DNA of 64,000 bases from Pseudomonas sp. HR96 (GTDB lineage Bacteria > Pseudomonadota > Gammaproteobacteria > Pseudomonadales > Pseudomonadaceae): contig NZ_CP139142.1 in the NCBI RefSeq assembly GCF_034059295.1, positions 116,274-180,273 on the forward strand, read 5' to 3'. The notes beneath the pieces are model-generated. The model saw only the letters and a list, made by a program, of their open reading frames with translations, ran no database searches and was not told where the DNA came from. Shown here piece by piece: positions 17,111 to 26,022 of this stretch (the first letter of the stretch is position 1; each line of letters begins with the position of its first letter). Position numbers and translations under genes: made by a program.

Positions 17111-18646
17111 TTATGTAGGCACCCACTGACGCGGTAGCAAGTGACCTATTTCACTCGCCCGTTGCATCGGCAGGCGCGTGAGGACGTCCTTCAAATAAGC
17201 ATACGGATCATGCCCGTTGAGCCGCGCCGACTGGATCAAACTCATGATCGCCGCCGCGCGTTTACCGCTGCGCAGTGATCCAGCAAACAACCAGTTTGAG
17301 CGTCCAAGTGCCCACGGCCGGATCTGGTTCTCGACCTGGTTGTTGTCAATGGGCACAGACCCGTCGTCCAGGTAACGCGTCAGCGCTACCCAGCGTTTAA
17401 GGCTGTAATCCAGGGCTTTGGCTGTTGCCGATCCGTTGGGCACCAGATCACGCTGGGCCAGCATCCAGTCATGCAGCGTTTTGATGATCGGGGCTGCCTT
17501 TTCCTGGCGTATTCGCCAACGATCCTCATCGCTCATGTCCCGAGCTTGACGTTCAACTTCGTACAAGCCGCCAATCGAGTACAGCGCTTGTTCAGCCAGC
17601 TGGCTTTTGTTCGCCACGTGCAGATCGAAAAACTTGCGACGGGCGTGGGCCATGCAGCCAATTTCGATGATGCCTTTCTCGAAACCGGCTTTGTAGCCAG
17701 CGAAATCGTCGCATACCAGCTTGCCGTTCCACTTCCCAAGGAAGTTGCGCGCATGCTCGCCTGCACGACTGGGACTGAAGTCATAAACCACAGCCTTGAG
17801 CGCTGAAAACGGCGTGGTGCTGTAGGCCCAGACGTAAGCGCGGTGAGTTTTCTTCTCGCCGGGCGCGAGCATCTGAACCGGAGTCTCATCGGCGTGGATC
17901 ACACCCTGGGCCAACACTTGTTCAAGCAGCGCATCGACCAGAGGCTGGAGTTGTACGCCGGTCTGTCCGACCCACTGCGCCAATGTCGAGCGAGCAATCG
18001 CAAGCCCGGCCCGAGCAAAAATCTTCTCCTGCCGGTACAGCGGTAAATGGTCGGCGAACTTCGCCACCATCACATGAGCCAACAGGCCTGCGGTCGGGAT
18101 GCCCTTGTCGATCACTTGGGCCGGTACAGGCGCCTGGATCAGTGTTTCGCACTGGCGGCAGGCCCATTTTCCACGTACATGCTGCTCGACGGTGAACACG
18201 CCGGGTGTGTAATCGAGCTTCTCGCTGACGTCTTCGCCAATGCGCTGAAGTTGGCAGCCGCAGACACACTGGGTGTTTTCTGGCTCGTGACGGATCACTG
18301 TACGTGGGAACTGCGGTGGCAGAGGCGCCCGTTTGGGTTTCTGACGTAGCTCGTCCGGTGCAGGTGGCGGATTGACCGCCTTCAGCTCGGCCTCGATGGC
18401 CGCGATATCAGTGTCGAGCAGGTCGTCGAGCAAGCTACCTTGGTCAGGGCTTAGCTGTTCGCTGCGCTTGGCGAACTTGTGTCGTTTGAGGATGGCGATC
18501 TCATGAGCGAGTTGCTCGTTGACCGTTTCAAGGCGGTGGATTTTCTGGCCCATCGAGTCGACCTGGGACAGCAACTGCAAGGCCTGTTCGGCCAAGGCAC
18601 GGAGCTGTTCCGGTGTCATTTGATCGAGATTGAGCGAGGAAGTCAT
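17111..18646 (-). CDS. tnpC: IS66 transposase TnpC (complete)
   Basis: A 511-residue IS66 transposase that carries the DDE catalytic domain. Visible features: an N-terminal coiled coil (about 10-60, MGQKIHRLETVNEQLAHEIA), the KRHKFAKRSEQL motif, a four-Cys zinc finger (CVCGCQLQR then WACRQCE, about 140-180), the catalytic Asp region (HADETPVQML; LVCDDFAGYKAGFEKGI) and the Glu in NNQVENQIRPWALGRSNWLF. It differs from the copy at 51135 mainly by many single substitutions, so the two elements are related but not recent duplicates. The whole frame is open, so it could supply transposase in trans. Confidence 0.93.
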   Translation of the reverse strand: MTSSLNLDQMTPEQLRALAEQALQLLSQVDSMGQKIHRLETVNEQLAHEIAILKRHKFAKRSEQLSPDQGSLLDDLLDTDIAAIEAELKAVNPPPAPDELRQKPKRAPLPPQFPRTVIRHEPENTQCVCGCQLQRIGEDVSEKLDYTPGVFTVEQHVRGKWACRQCETLIQAPVPAQVIDKGIPTAGLLAHVMVAKFADHLPLYRQEKIFARAGLAIARSTLAQWVGQTGVQLQPLVDALLEQVLAQGVIHADETPVQMLAPGEKKTHRAYVWAYSTTPFSALKAVVYDFSPSRAGEHARNFLGKWNGKLVCDDFAGYKAGFEKGIIEIGCMAHARRKFFDLHVANKSQLAEQALYSIGGLYEVERQARDMSDEDRWRIRQEKAAPIIKTLHDWMLAQRDLVPNGSATAKALDYSLKRWVALTRYLDDGSVPIDNNQVENQIRPWALGRSNWLFAGSLRSGKRAAAIMSLIQSARLNGHDPYAYLKDVLTRLPMQRASEIGHLLPRQWVPT

Positions 18647-18707
18647 GCCGCTGATTGTGCCAGAGCCGAAAGTCAGCAGCGATAAACCGATGGGCTAATG
18701 GCAGGCG

Positions 18708-19043
18708 TTACAGCACTGTGATCAAGCCGCCTGCACCAACCCATTGCCATGGCAAGCCCAGTACCAAAGCCTGAAGTTGCTCGTTATCGAGTTCGACCTC
18801 CGATCCGTGCCGAATGCCGGGCCAGTAAAACTTGCCTTCATTCAATCGTCGCGCCGCCAGCCAGATACCCACGCCGTCATGCACCAGAACTTTCATCCGA
18901 TTGGCGCGGCGATTGGCGAACAGATAAGCGCAGTGCGGCTTCGCCGCACCGAACACGGCAATGACCCGGGCTAACGCCGTTTCGGTGCCGGCGCGCATAT
19001 CCATCGGTTCGGTGGCGAGCCAGATCGCATCGATTCGAATCAC
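18708..19043 (-). CDS. tnpB: IS66 accessory protein TnpB
   Basis: A 111-residue TnpB (IS66 Orf2 family) essential for IS66 transposition but of unclear biochemical role. Typical sequence: IWLATEPMDMRAGTETAL, FANRRANRMKVLVHDG and GIWLAARRLNEGKF. The start overlaps the tnpA stop by 4 bp (ATGA), the usual IS66 coupling. Confidence 0.92.
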   Translation of the reverse strand: MIRIDAIWLATEPMDMRAGTETALARVIAVFGAAKPHCAYLFANRRANRMKVLVHDGVGIWLAARRLNEGKFYWPGIRHGSEVELDNEQLQALVLGLPWQWVGAGGLITVL

Positions 19044-19372
19044 CGCAACAGGTCTCGCAGAAAGGAGGCACAGACGGCAGCGCTTTCGGTCGGCCAGTTC
19101 ACTTTGACGGTGCCACGCGAGTGCTGGATTTCAACGCAGATGCTCGATGACGGAGCCTGGGAATGCCCTCCGGCGAGCTGCAAAGGTAGCGGAATGAAAG
19201 CAGGTTGCAGCTCCATGGCTTTGTTCGTTTGTACCCGAATCCATTTATGGACGAGGTTCGCGTTAAGGCTGTGGCACTGCGCGACGGTGGCAATCGACGC
19301 GCCGGGCTGAGCGCACTCTTGGACTACCTGGGCCTTGAAGGATTTGGAATAGGATCGGCGTTGTGGCTGCAT
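19040..19372 (-). CDS. tnpA: IS66 accessory protein TnpA
   Basis: A 110-residue IS66 Orf1-type protein with an N-terminal helix-turn-helix: RRSYSKSFKAQVVQECAQPG, then ASIATVAQCHSLNANLVHKW. It probably binds the element's ends. The ATG at 19372 is followed by a stop overlapping tnpB. Confidence 0.9.
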   Translation of the reverse strand: MQPQRRSYSKSFKAQVVQECAQPGASIATVAQCHSLNANLVHKWIRVQTNKAMELQPAFIPLPLQLAGGHSQAPSSSICVEIQHSRGTVKVNWPTESAAVCASFLRDLLR

Positions 19373-19397
19373 GGAAAGACCCGCTTAAAAGGCTAGA

Positions 19398-19427
19398 AAT
19401 GGTGTCCACCTAATTAGGTGGACACCA
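19398..19427. repeat. Perfect 30-bp palindrome in the IS66 leader
   Basis: The half-site ATGGTGTCCACCTAA is followed at once by its reverse complement. It lies between the presumed IS end and tnpA. Copy 2 has a weaker version in the same place (50384-50410, GTCCGTCTA and TAGCGGAC around a T-rich centre), so a hairpin here is part of the element's design. It may protect tnpA from read-through transcription or bind TnpA. Confidence 0.75.
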
Positions 19428-19452
19428 TCGCCTTTGGCGTCGGTGTAAGGAA

Positions 19453-19474
19453 GGTGAGTTGGCCGGACGGTTGC
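19453..19474 (-). repeat. Putative terminal repeat of IS66 copy 1 (tnpA side)
   Basis: On the minus strand this reads GCAACCGTCCGGCCAACTCA followed by CC. It can be lined up with the IRL of copy 2 at 50336-50357 at about the same distance from the shared GATGGTGTCC. The outermost bases differ from the usual GTAAGCG, so the exact boundary is uncertain. Confidence 0.5.
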
Positions 19475-19530
19475 GGTGAGCCCAGCGAAGAAGCGGCGCG
19501 GAGCTAGGCAATCAATGATCGTCTGTGGAT

Positions 19531-20715
19531 TTATGAGATCGGGAATCTTGCCACAAAGCAGGTACCTGTCTCAGGCGTCGAAGTAACGCTGAGTGTCCCT
19601 CTATGCCCTTTTACAATCTCAGATGCGATATACAAGCCAAGGCCCAAGCCTTCCCCACGTCCGGCCTCGGACGAGCGGGTAAACGGTTCGAAAAGTAGAG
19701 GCAACAAGCTTTCCGGTATGCATGGGCCCTGGTTGGTCACCGACAGAATGAGGTGGTCCTCTTCTGTCATCGCCATTACCTGTATCGGATGATCGCGGGC
19801 TCCGTGTGTGACCGCATTACCTAACAGATTCGAGAGCAACTGCCCCATTCTGCTGCCGTCGCAAAAAACTCTAGACGAGATAGAGACAATTTGATTAATC
19901 ACGATGCCGGGATGGCTTGCAGTGATCTCATTTATTACCGCTATGAAAATGCTATCCAAATCGTCATGCAAGGCCAATTTGACCGGAATGCCGCCGCCCA
20001 ATTTTCCGCGAGAAAAATCAAGGACATCTTCAATCAAGGCACTCATGCGCTGCGAGCTTTTTCTGATCGCCGATGTAAGCGTACGCTCACGATGATCTGT
20101 CAGCTTGGCCTCGAGCAAGTCAGCGCTCATGCGAATCGCACTCAGGGGCGAGCGCAAATCGTGCCCTAGCACGGCTATGAATTGCTCACGAAGGCTGCCA
20201 GTCTCAATAGCATTAAGCAAAGCCATCTCCTTGCTCATGAAAGCATCCTGGACGTCGAGCTGAACGGCAATCAGTTGTGCAAAAAGCGCTAGGGTTTGTG
20301 AGACTGAAATTTCGTCAAATAGGGCTGGAACTACGTCGATAGCGCAGAGTGTGCCAAAAAAATCTTCATTTGACCTGATGATTGGAATGGACACATAGCT
20401 TTCCAAGGCATATTTTTTTGCGGTGGGGTGACGCGAATAAAACGGATGCTCACTGGCATGTGTAAAAATAACTGGCTGCCGATGCTGCCGAATTTCATGA
20501 CAAATTGTCGTTTGCAGTACTAATTCCCCACCTGGTTTTAGCCCAAAATTTATCGAATCATCAACTGCACAAGCGACCCATCTAGTATCAGTGACGCGTG
20601 CGACGGCCGCAAATCTCATTCCGGTGATGTGTTTCACCATTTTGAGAATAAGGGGTACGGCATCGATATTGGCGATGGTGTTGATATCCCGCGAGAAATC
20701 GCAAGCATTAGGCAT
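19531..20715 (-). CDS. Sensor histidine kinase, GAF-HisKA-HATPase
   Basis: A 394-residue soluble kinase. Residues about 15-165 form a GAF domain (MRFAAVARVTDTRWVACAVD, YVSIPIIRSNEDFFGTLCAI). The HisKA phospho-acceptor is in FIAVLGHDLRSPLSAIRMSA (about residue 183). The HATPase shows LLSNLLGNAVTHGA, a G1-like NQGPCIP and GLGLGLYIASEIVKGHRG. No transmembrane segment. It lies beside IS66 copy 1, and its promoter side (20716-20944) is free of genes. Confidence 0.87.
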   Translation of the reverse strand: MPNACDFSRDINTIANIDAVPLILKMVKHITGMRFAAVARVTDTRWVACAVDDSINFGLKPGGELVLQTTICHEIRQHRQPVIFTHASEHPFYSRHPTAKKYALESYVSIPIIRSNEDFFGTLCAIDVVPALFDEISVSQTLALFAQLIAVQLDVQDAFMSKEMALLNAIETGSLREQFIAVLGHDLRSPLSAIRMSADLLEAKLTDHRERTLTSAIRKSSQRMSALIEDVLDFSRGKLGGGIPVKLALHDDLDSIFIAVINEITASHPGIVINQIVSISSRVFCDGSRMGQLLSNLLGNAVTHGARDHPIQVMAMTEEDHLILSVTNQGPCIPESLLPLLFEPFTRSSEAGRGEGLGLGLYIASEIVKGHRGTLSVTSTPETGTCFVARFPIS

Positions 20716-20944
20716 GAGTTCGCCGTCTGAATATGGAGGTGGTGGATTTGCCTAGATCGCGCAGTAGCTGAATCGGTGACTATACAGCGACATGGTTGGC
20801 TTCCTCTACCCTTAGGCCTGCACGCAGCCTGCTACGGTTGGCTACCTGTGTGCCCGCGAGCTAGGAGGTTATGAACAATACTGTCACCTTCAAACTGTGC
20901 CAAAAAGCCGGGTATCCAGTTTTTTCAATGCAGATATAGTCAGT

Positions 20945-21301
20945 CTAGACCCCGGATGCCGTCAGGCGCTGACGGATGACTTGGTCAAGTTGGGCCATCG
21001 AAAAAGGCTTGCTGAGGACGGGTACGGTACATAACGATTCTTCCAGACCCGCAGCGCCGTAACCGCTGGCAAACAGAAACGGAATACCGCGTTTGGCAAG
21101 CGCATGGGCAATAGGAAATGAGACCTGGCCGTTTAGGTTGATGTCCAAAATAGCTAGGTCAAAGCTGACAGACTCGGCTGCTGCAAGCCCTACCTCAAGT
21201 CGCGCGCCAATCCCCACAACTTCATGCCCTAGCTCGGTGACCATGTCCTCAAGCAGCATAGCTACCAACGCCTCGTCCTCAACGATGTAGACGCGACTCA
21301 T
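20945..21301 (-). CDS. Stand-alone response regulator receiver
   Basis: A 118-residue receiver: VYIVEDEALVAMLLEDMV, phospho-acceptor Asp in LAILDINLNGQ, Ser switch in FLFASGYGAAGL, and Lys in VLSKPFSMAQLD. This D-x-N-L-x-G type usually pairs with HWE kinases. Its ATG follows the stop of the HWE kinase gene at once (TAGCATG), so it is the partner of that kinase and translationally coupled to it. Confidence 0.86.
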   Translation of the reverse strand: MSRVYIVEDEALVAMLLEDMVTELGHEVVGIGARLEVGLAAAESVSFDLAILDINLNGQVSFPIAHALAKRGIPFLFASGYGAAGLEESLCTVPVLSKPFSMAQLDQVIRQRLTASGV

Positions 21302-21302
21302 G

Positions 21303-22694
21303 CTAACTTGCCATTGTCAGCGGTGCATTGATGACACATCTGACTCCTTCGCTTGCAAAAAACAATGAAGCCTCTCCTTCAAGTTCTGCTGGAAGCCCGC
21401 GCTGAATCAATCGACTCCCGAAGCCGCTACGGATTGGCGCAACGACTTGCGGACCACCTCTTTCCCACCATGAAAGCTCCATCCACATAGGTGCTTCACC
21501 ATAGACGCGCCAGCTTATGTTGATAGACCCCGATGACGTCGATAATGCTCCATATTTGATAGCATTGGAGAGCAGCTCATGGGTCCCCATCGCGATCGAT
21601 AACGCCTGCTTAGGGTCCAAGCGGAGCTCTGGCCCGTCAAGATGGATTCTATCAACCATATCCAGCGCCTGCGCTTGAATCGCTTGCAATAGGACTCCAT
21701 TCAATGAAGCACCAGCCCACTTCTCTCCGTTGAGAAGATCATGCGCCTCGGCCAGTGCCACCAGCCGCCCCGTGAATGCCTCTCGGACAGATACCGGTAC
21801 ATCGGCGCCACGCAGCGTCTGATAAGCTAGTGATTGCACGATCGATAGCGTGTTTTTTACGCGATGATTCAACTCGTTGATCAACATTTGCTGGTGGCGG
21901 CGGGCTGTTTCCTAGCCTGCCAAAGCCTCGCGCAATAATTGCCGGTCGTCATGCTCCTGGCGTAGCAAAAGCAATTCACGATGCAGTTGAGTCGGTAACT
22001 GCGCGTGGGCAGCATCGGAGACGTCAAGCAGAAGTTTCGCCAAATGCTCATGCGCAACGAGCATGGCTGCCATATCCGCCTCGAAGGTCAGTTCCTGGTG
22101 GGTCAACGTCCAATAGTGCGCAGTGCGAATGAACGCTAGGAAGGCGGTCAAAATTTCAAAATTCGTCCCTCCGATTGCCGTACGAACTGCTTTTGCCGCT
22201 TGCTGGGAGCAACCGGGCTGCACAAACATCACACTGGCAGCCGCAAAAATATCCTTTTCTTCTCGGGTTTCCATGGCAGGCATCTGGGTGAACCTGGTGA
22301 GGTTCAATCGTGCATAAACCTCGTCCAGCTCCTCAGCCGGAAGCATCGCTGGCTGGTTCAACAACCTGACGGCTTGCTCGATGGTGTGTGGTATCGCGGC
22401 AGGGTCTCCAGCAGGGTTGCCTTGGCCAATCAAGAACCCTACATGCCGCACTATGCAGTACCGAACCTCACAAAATCGCGACAGGTGTACGAACAGGCGT
22501 TCTTTGAACACGGACGGCAGAGGGTTATCCAGGTAGCCAGACCTTGCGAAGCTCCATAGCTCCTGGATCAACCCTGGCGCATCCTTGGCTGTCTGAAAGA
22601 AATTGGGCAGTAGTCCGAATCGACTCACCACTTCCGCTTTGAAGGATTCATCATTCAACTGTGGGGGAGATGTGACAGCCGTAACCTCAGACAT
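21303..22694 (-). pseudogene. AhpD-like sensor plus HWE histidine kinase, split by an in-frame amber codon
   Basis: One continuous frame of 464 codons interrupted only by TAG at 21912-21914. The N-terminal 260 residues look like a carboxymuconolactone decarboxylase/AhpD-type helical domain (FGLLPNFFQTA, ERLFVHLSRFCEVRYCIVRH with the second Cys and His of the CxxCxxxH motif). The C-terminal part is an HWE kinase: LINELNHRVKNTLSIVQSLA, HELLSNAIKYGAL, and WxE-type residues before SGFGSRLIQRG. Between the TAG and the next ATG lie only eight codons (ETARRHQQ). Either the gene is broken, or the kinase half (ATG at 21887) is made separately, or the stop is read through. Confidence 0.75.
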
Positions 22695-22985
22695 TAACTG
22701 TTCTCACCGTTGCTCAAAGGCCAGAGCATGGCACGCGACCGAAGTGATAGCGCTCAGAGAATTTACCGAGTGAGTAGATAGAGATCAATCCAATGCATAG
22801 CAATATGCGTATACGCCTTGCAAGGAGGTGTCGATAGGGCGGCTCACTGCGCATGATCCATGCTTTCAACGGTTACCCTATCTGAAAGCACGCATAACGT
22901 GAAACACGAAAAATTCAATGAGCAGGAAACTCGAGCTCATCGCCTAACCTCAGCTAGCCACGAAGGACATAACGAGAGCTATTGC
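22695..22985. other. Upstream region of the split kinase
   Basis: About 290 bp holding the promoter of the minus-strand AhpD-HWE gene and the left flank of a decayed plus-strand gene. No clear promoter or hairpin could be identified. Confidence 0.4.
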
Positions 22986-23214
22986 GGGGATTGGGCCGCT
23001 ACGACACCGTGGGCCAGGCAGGCGTTCTGGATGCCGAACTGCAAGCCCAAGCGGCCCTTCGCAAGCGCGTCCTTTATGAAGTGGTTGTGCCATCAGGAAT
23101 GTGTGAAACAAGCAGATCGCTCTCAGCGCAGTGACCAACGCCTTGCATCAGCAAGGGCTGGTCGAGCATAGGGTGCATTTTAGTCATGGTCTGAATGATC
23201 GATTTTCTGATTGA
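22986..23214 (+). pseudogene. Decayed small gene of unknown function
   Basis: Two pieces of protein-like sequence stand in adjacent frames: GLGRYDTVGQAGVLDAELQA, then QAALRKRVLYEVVVPSGMCE, then, with the continuing frame, KQIALSAVTNALHQQGLVEH and RVHFSHGLNDRFSD before TGA at 23212. No start codon with a good ribosome site is seen and stops interrupt the left part. I do not recognise the family. The coding-like composition and length suggest a relic rather than a living gene. Confidence 0.35.
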
Positions 23215-23346
23215 GGTGAGGATACCGATCAATTAACAGTATCTACCCCGAAGACATTCATGATTTCCCAACTCCATTTTTAATGTTTTACTGGGAGATC
23301 AACGTGCCAGTCTGGGTGCTTGGCCTAATTTTCCAGGAGAGCAGCC

Positions 23347-24483
23347 ATGCGCTTGTCTCGTTTCTTGATCGAAAATATCGAAGCCATTGTTCATGAATGG
23401 GAAGATTTCGCACGAACCATGCCCACCCTCGGAACACCTCTCGATGCTGAAGCACTGCGTGATCACGCAGCCACAATGATCCGAACGATCGCCACCGATC
23501 TGAGCACAGAGCAATCTGCTCAACAGCAAATCGAAAAGTCACACGGACACCGTCCTTCTCTCTTTGAAACGCCGGCTAAATCCCACGCCGTCAGTCGCTT
23601 GATGATGGGATTTTCGATTAACCAGGTTGTAGCTGAATTCAGAGCCTTGCGTGCAAGTGTATTGCGTCACTGGATGAAACAGGTCAAGCATGATGAACCG
23701 TCTGAGGTAAACGACCTCGTCCGTTTCAACGAAGCGATCGATCAGGCTCTAGTTGAATCCGTTGCTAGCTACAGCGAAGCGGTCAAAGCCTCCCATGACA
23801 TTTTCCTAGGGGTGCTGGGCCACGACTTGCGGACCCCCTTGAGTGCAATTATGTTGAGCGCCGACGGATTGTTGCGAACCGATGCGTTGGGCGCAAAGGT
23901 CGCTAAAGCGGCTGAGCGCATCTGTACGAGCGTAGAACGTGCCTCTGCTATTGTTGGCGACCTTCTGGACTTCACGCGTGCACAGCTGGGCCCGGGAATA
24001 CCCGTACATCGAACATTGATCAACATCGCGCCAGTGTGTGAACGGATCGTCGACGAATGTCGAGCGGTGCACCCTGGTGCGCATTTGATATTGAACTCAG
24101 TTGAGAATGTTGAAGGAAAATTTGATGGAGCACGGCTTGAGCAGATATTTTCGAATTTGATAGGCAACGCACTGCAGCATGGTAAAGCAAAATCACCTGT
24201 AACGATCACGCTCCGGGGCATAAATGATGTCCTAGAGTTTCGTGTTCATAACAGTGGTGACCCTATTCCTAGCGGGCGCATCTTAGGTCTCTTCAACCCA
24301 ATGGGGCAATATCATCCGCAAGTTCCCCTTAACCATGGCCCACAAGCAAGCATAGGGCTAGGCTTATACATCGCGGCTCAGATCGTGGCAGCCCATGATG
24401 GCATCATCAATGTGACTTCAGACGAAGATCACGGAACCGAGTTCGTTGTGAAGATTCCTCTGGCTGGGAATGACCCTGCCTGA
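23347..24483 (+). CDS. Sensor histidine kinase with RsbRD_N-like input domain
   Basis: A 378-residue soluble kinase. The first about 130 residues resemble the RsbT co-antagonist RsbRD N-terminal domain (FLIENIEAIVHEWEDFART; EALRDHAATMIRTIATDLST; SRLMMGFSINQVVAEFRALR). HisKA follows with the phospho-acceptor in FLGVLGHDLRTPLSAIMLSA (about 158), then HATPase with IFSNLIGNALQHG, NSGDPIP and GLGLYIAAQIVAAHDG. It has a close paralogue at 53863-55014. ATG at 23347 behind AGGAGAGCAGCC. The only kinase in this array on the plus strand apart from that at 35853. Confidence 0.86.
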   Translation: MRLSRFLIENIEAIVHEWEDFARTMPTLGTPLDAEALRDHAATMIRTIATDLSTEQSAQQQIEKSHGHRPSLFETPAKSHAVSRLMMGFSINQVVAEFRALRASVLRHWMKQVKHDEPSEVNDLVRFNEAIDQALVESVASYSEAVKASHDIFLGVLGHDLRTPLSAIMLSADGLLRTDALGAKVAKAAERICTSVERASAIVGDLLDFTRAQLGPGIPVHRTLINIAPVCERIVDECRAVHPGAHLILNSVENVEGKFDGARLEQIFSNLIGNALQHGKAKSPVTITLRGINDVLEFRVHNSGDPIPSGRILGLFNPMGQYHPQVPLNHGPQASIGLGLYIAAQIVAAHDGIINVTSDEDHGTEFVVKIPLAGNDPA

Positions 24484-24641
24484 TCCAATTTAAATAAGTT
24501 TATGACTAGCATCTGGTTTTCTTTTTATTCAGTTAAGCAGCTGACTGCTTTATACAGATTTAAACTTGCCATCATAGAGGAGAACCCGAGAATGTAAAAG
24601 ATATAACGTCATAGAACCTCCTTAATCCAAAGTGCAAAAAA

Positions 24642-24998
24642 TTATGGCAAACGCTTTGTCACAGTTTCAAACAGGATGTCCAAACTCCATGGTTTGGCTA
24701 TAAAGGTTGAACAACTGGGAAGTTGCTCAGACTTTAATACACAATGTCCTGAGGTTAAAATTACAGGCAAATCGGGCCATCGTGCCCAGATCAGATTTGC
24801 CAGTTCCAACCCATCTAAGTGACCGGGCATCCGAATGTCAGTCAAAACCAGATTTATCAAACTGGTCCCCTCTAATACAATCAAGGCATCGTCGGCACAA
24901 TCGCATTCAACCACCTTGACCGGAATCATTGACAACGCGTCAGCAATCAGCATTCTCAGCGTAGCGTCGTCTTCGACTAAAAGCAAAGTAGAGCTCAC
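24642..24998 (-). CDS. Stand-alone response regulator receiver
   Basis: A 118-residue receiver: LLLVEDDATLRMLIADALSM, Asp in LVLTDIRMPGHLDG, Ser switch in VILTSGHCVL, Lys in FIAKPWSLDILF. Paralogue of the protein at 15400-15768. It converges with the RsbRD_N kinase, which ends 158 bp away, and may be its partner. Confidence 0.83.
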   Translation of the reverse strand: MSSTLLLVEDDATLRMLIADALSMIPVKVVECDCADDALIVLEGTSLINLVLTDIRMPGHLDGLELANLIWARWPDLPVILTSGHCVLKSEQLPSCSTFIAKPWSLDILFETVTKRLP

Positions 24999-25419
24999 AG
25001 CCCTTACCTCAGTATTAATTCATATACTGCTATGAAATAATACTCATAGAAACGTTCAAAAACGTCTGTAAAAAGCCGATGTATGGTAAAAAAACTAACT
25101 TAGCCGCAGCTCCATGGTTAGAGAAATGACTACCATAGTCCAAATTTTTAGCACCACGCATATTTTTTTGAAACACTGGATTATGACTGAAAAATATAAA
25201 TATTCCACAAGGATTTGTTTGAACTGGATATTACTAAATTCATTATATGCCAAGTCAACAGGCCTGAAAAAATGAAAATGCAAACTGTATTGACGTCAGA
25301 AATAGTAGGCGTTTATTTAAAATAATACCTATGAAGTCAATCCCACACGACTGATTGGCCAACCACCAGAAAATTACCAGCTTTGAAAAGCTCCTCCAAA
25401 CCGAAAGCAACACGACAAG
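24999..25419. other. AT-rich non-coding stretch
   Basis: About 420 bp visibly richer in A and T than its surroundings. Short open frames (for example 25095-25283, minus) have no family features. The original C-terminus of the frameshifted receiver at 25420 ends near 25438. No repeat or hairpin stands out. Confidence 0.45.
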
Positions 25420-25917
25420 TCATATACATATTATATTTTTATAGATCGTCAACGTTATTTTTTCCATCACTGAAGCTCGCAGGAAATTCGTTATTAATTG
25501 CCCAAAAAAACCAAGCACACGAATTGCGCGCACAAAATCGCCAAACGACATCGGCTTCACCACGTATGCATTCACACCCAGTTGATAGGCATTTCTTACG
25601 TCTGGTTCCTCGGTCGAAGTGGTCAGCATCACAGTGGGGATATATTTAAGGTTATCCGATTTCTGCATCTGTTCGAGGACCTCAAGCCCATTGACCTTGG
25701 GCAATTGTAAGTCCAGTACGACTACGGCAGGATTGCCTGGGAGTCGAGAAGCGAAAATGCCACGGCGGTGCAGGTAATCCAACGCCTCGGCACCATCTCT
25801 CACAATGATCACCTGGTTGGCTAACTGGCAGCGCTCCAGCGCAATCATCATAAACTCGAGATCCCGATGATCATCTTCTACCAGTAAAATCGGCTTCATC
25901 CCAGGAAGCTCCGACAC
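25420..25917 (-). CDS. Rcp1-type receiver with frameshifted C-terminus
   Basis: A receiver of the Rcp1/phytochrome-partner type: ILLVEDDHRDLEFMMIALER, Asp in VVVLDLQLPKVNGLEVLEQM, Thr switch in TVMLTTSTEEPDV and Lys in AYVVKPMSFGDFV. The last 24 residues are not typical. After VLGFF the frame passes a run of seven T residues (25504-25510); with one more T it would read WAINNEFPASFSDG and stop near 25438. The gene is therefore one base short in a homopolymer. The core receiver is intact. It lies 105 bp downstream of the kinase at 26023, its likely partner. Confidence 0.82.
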   Translation of the reverse strand: MSELPGMKPILLVEDDHRDLEFMMIALERCQLANQVIIVRDGAEALDYLHRRGIFASRLPGNPAVVVLDLQLPKVNGLEVLEQMQKSDNLKYIPTVMLTTSTEEPDVRNAYQLGVNAYVVKPMSFGDFVRAIRVLGFFGQLITNFLRASVMEKITLTIYKNIICI

Positions 25918-26022
25918 AATCCTCTAACCTCCGAAAATTTTCACAGCCTAAACGCAAACGCCCTGATTAAACAGTAAAAACAAGCAGGGCGAATACCATC
26001 CCCACGAACTAGATTCAAGGCT

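Larger units (their letters stand above)
17111..19474 (-). mobile_element. IS66-family element, copy 1
   Basis: Contains the three-gene IS66 set tnpA-tnpB-tnpC on the minus strand. The end upstream of tnpA can be aligned with copy 2: rc of 19453-19474 resembles the IRL of copy 2 (shared CCGG, AAC, CACCT). At the other end the tnpC stop lies at 17111, only 2 bp from the isochorismatase stop. I find no convincing inverted repeat or target duplication there, so this side is probably deleted or recombined. The genes themselves are intact. Confidence 0.85.

Noticed and set aside
24999..25419. AT-rich stretch as a replication origin or CRISPR leader
   Set aside because: No iterons, DnaA boxes or regularly spaced repeats were seen.
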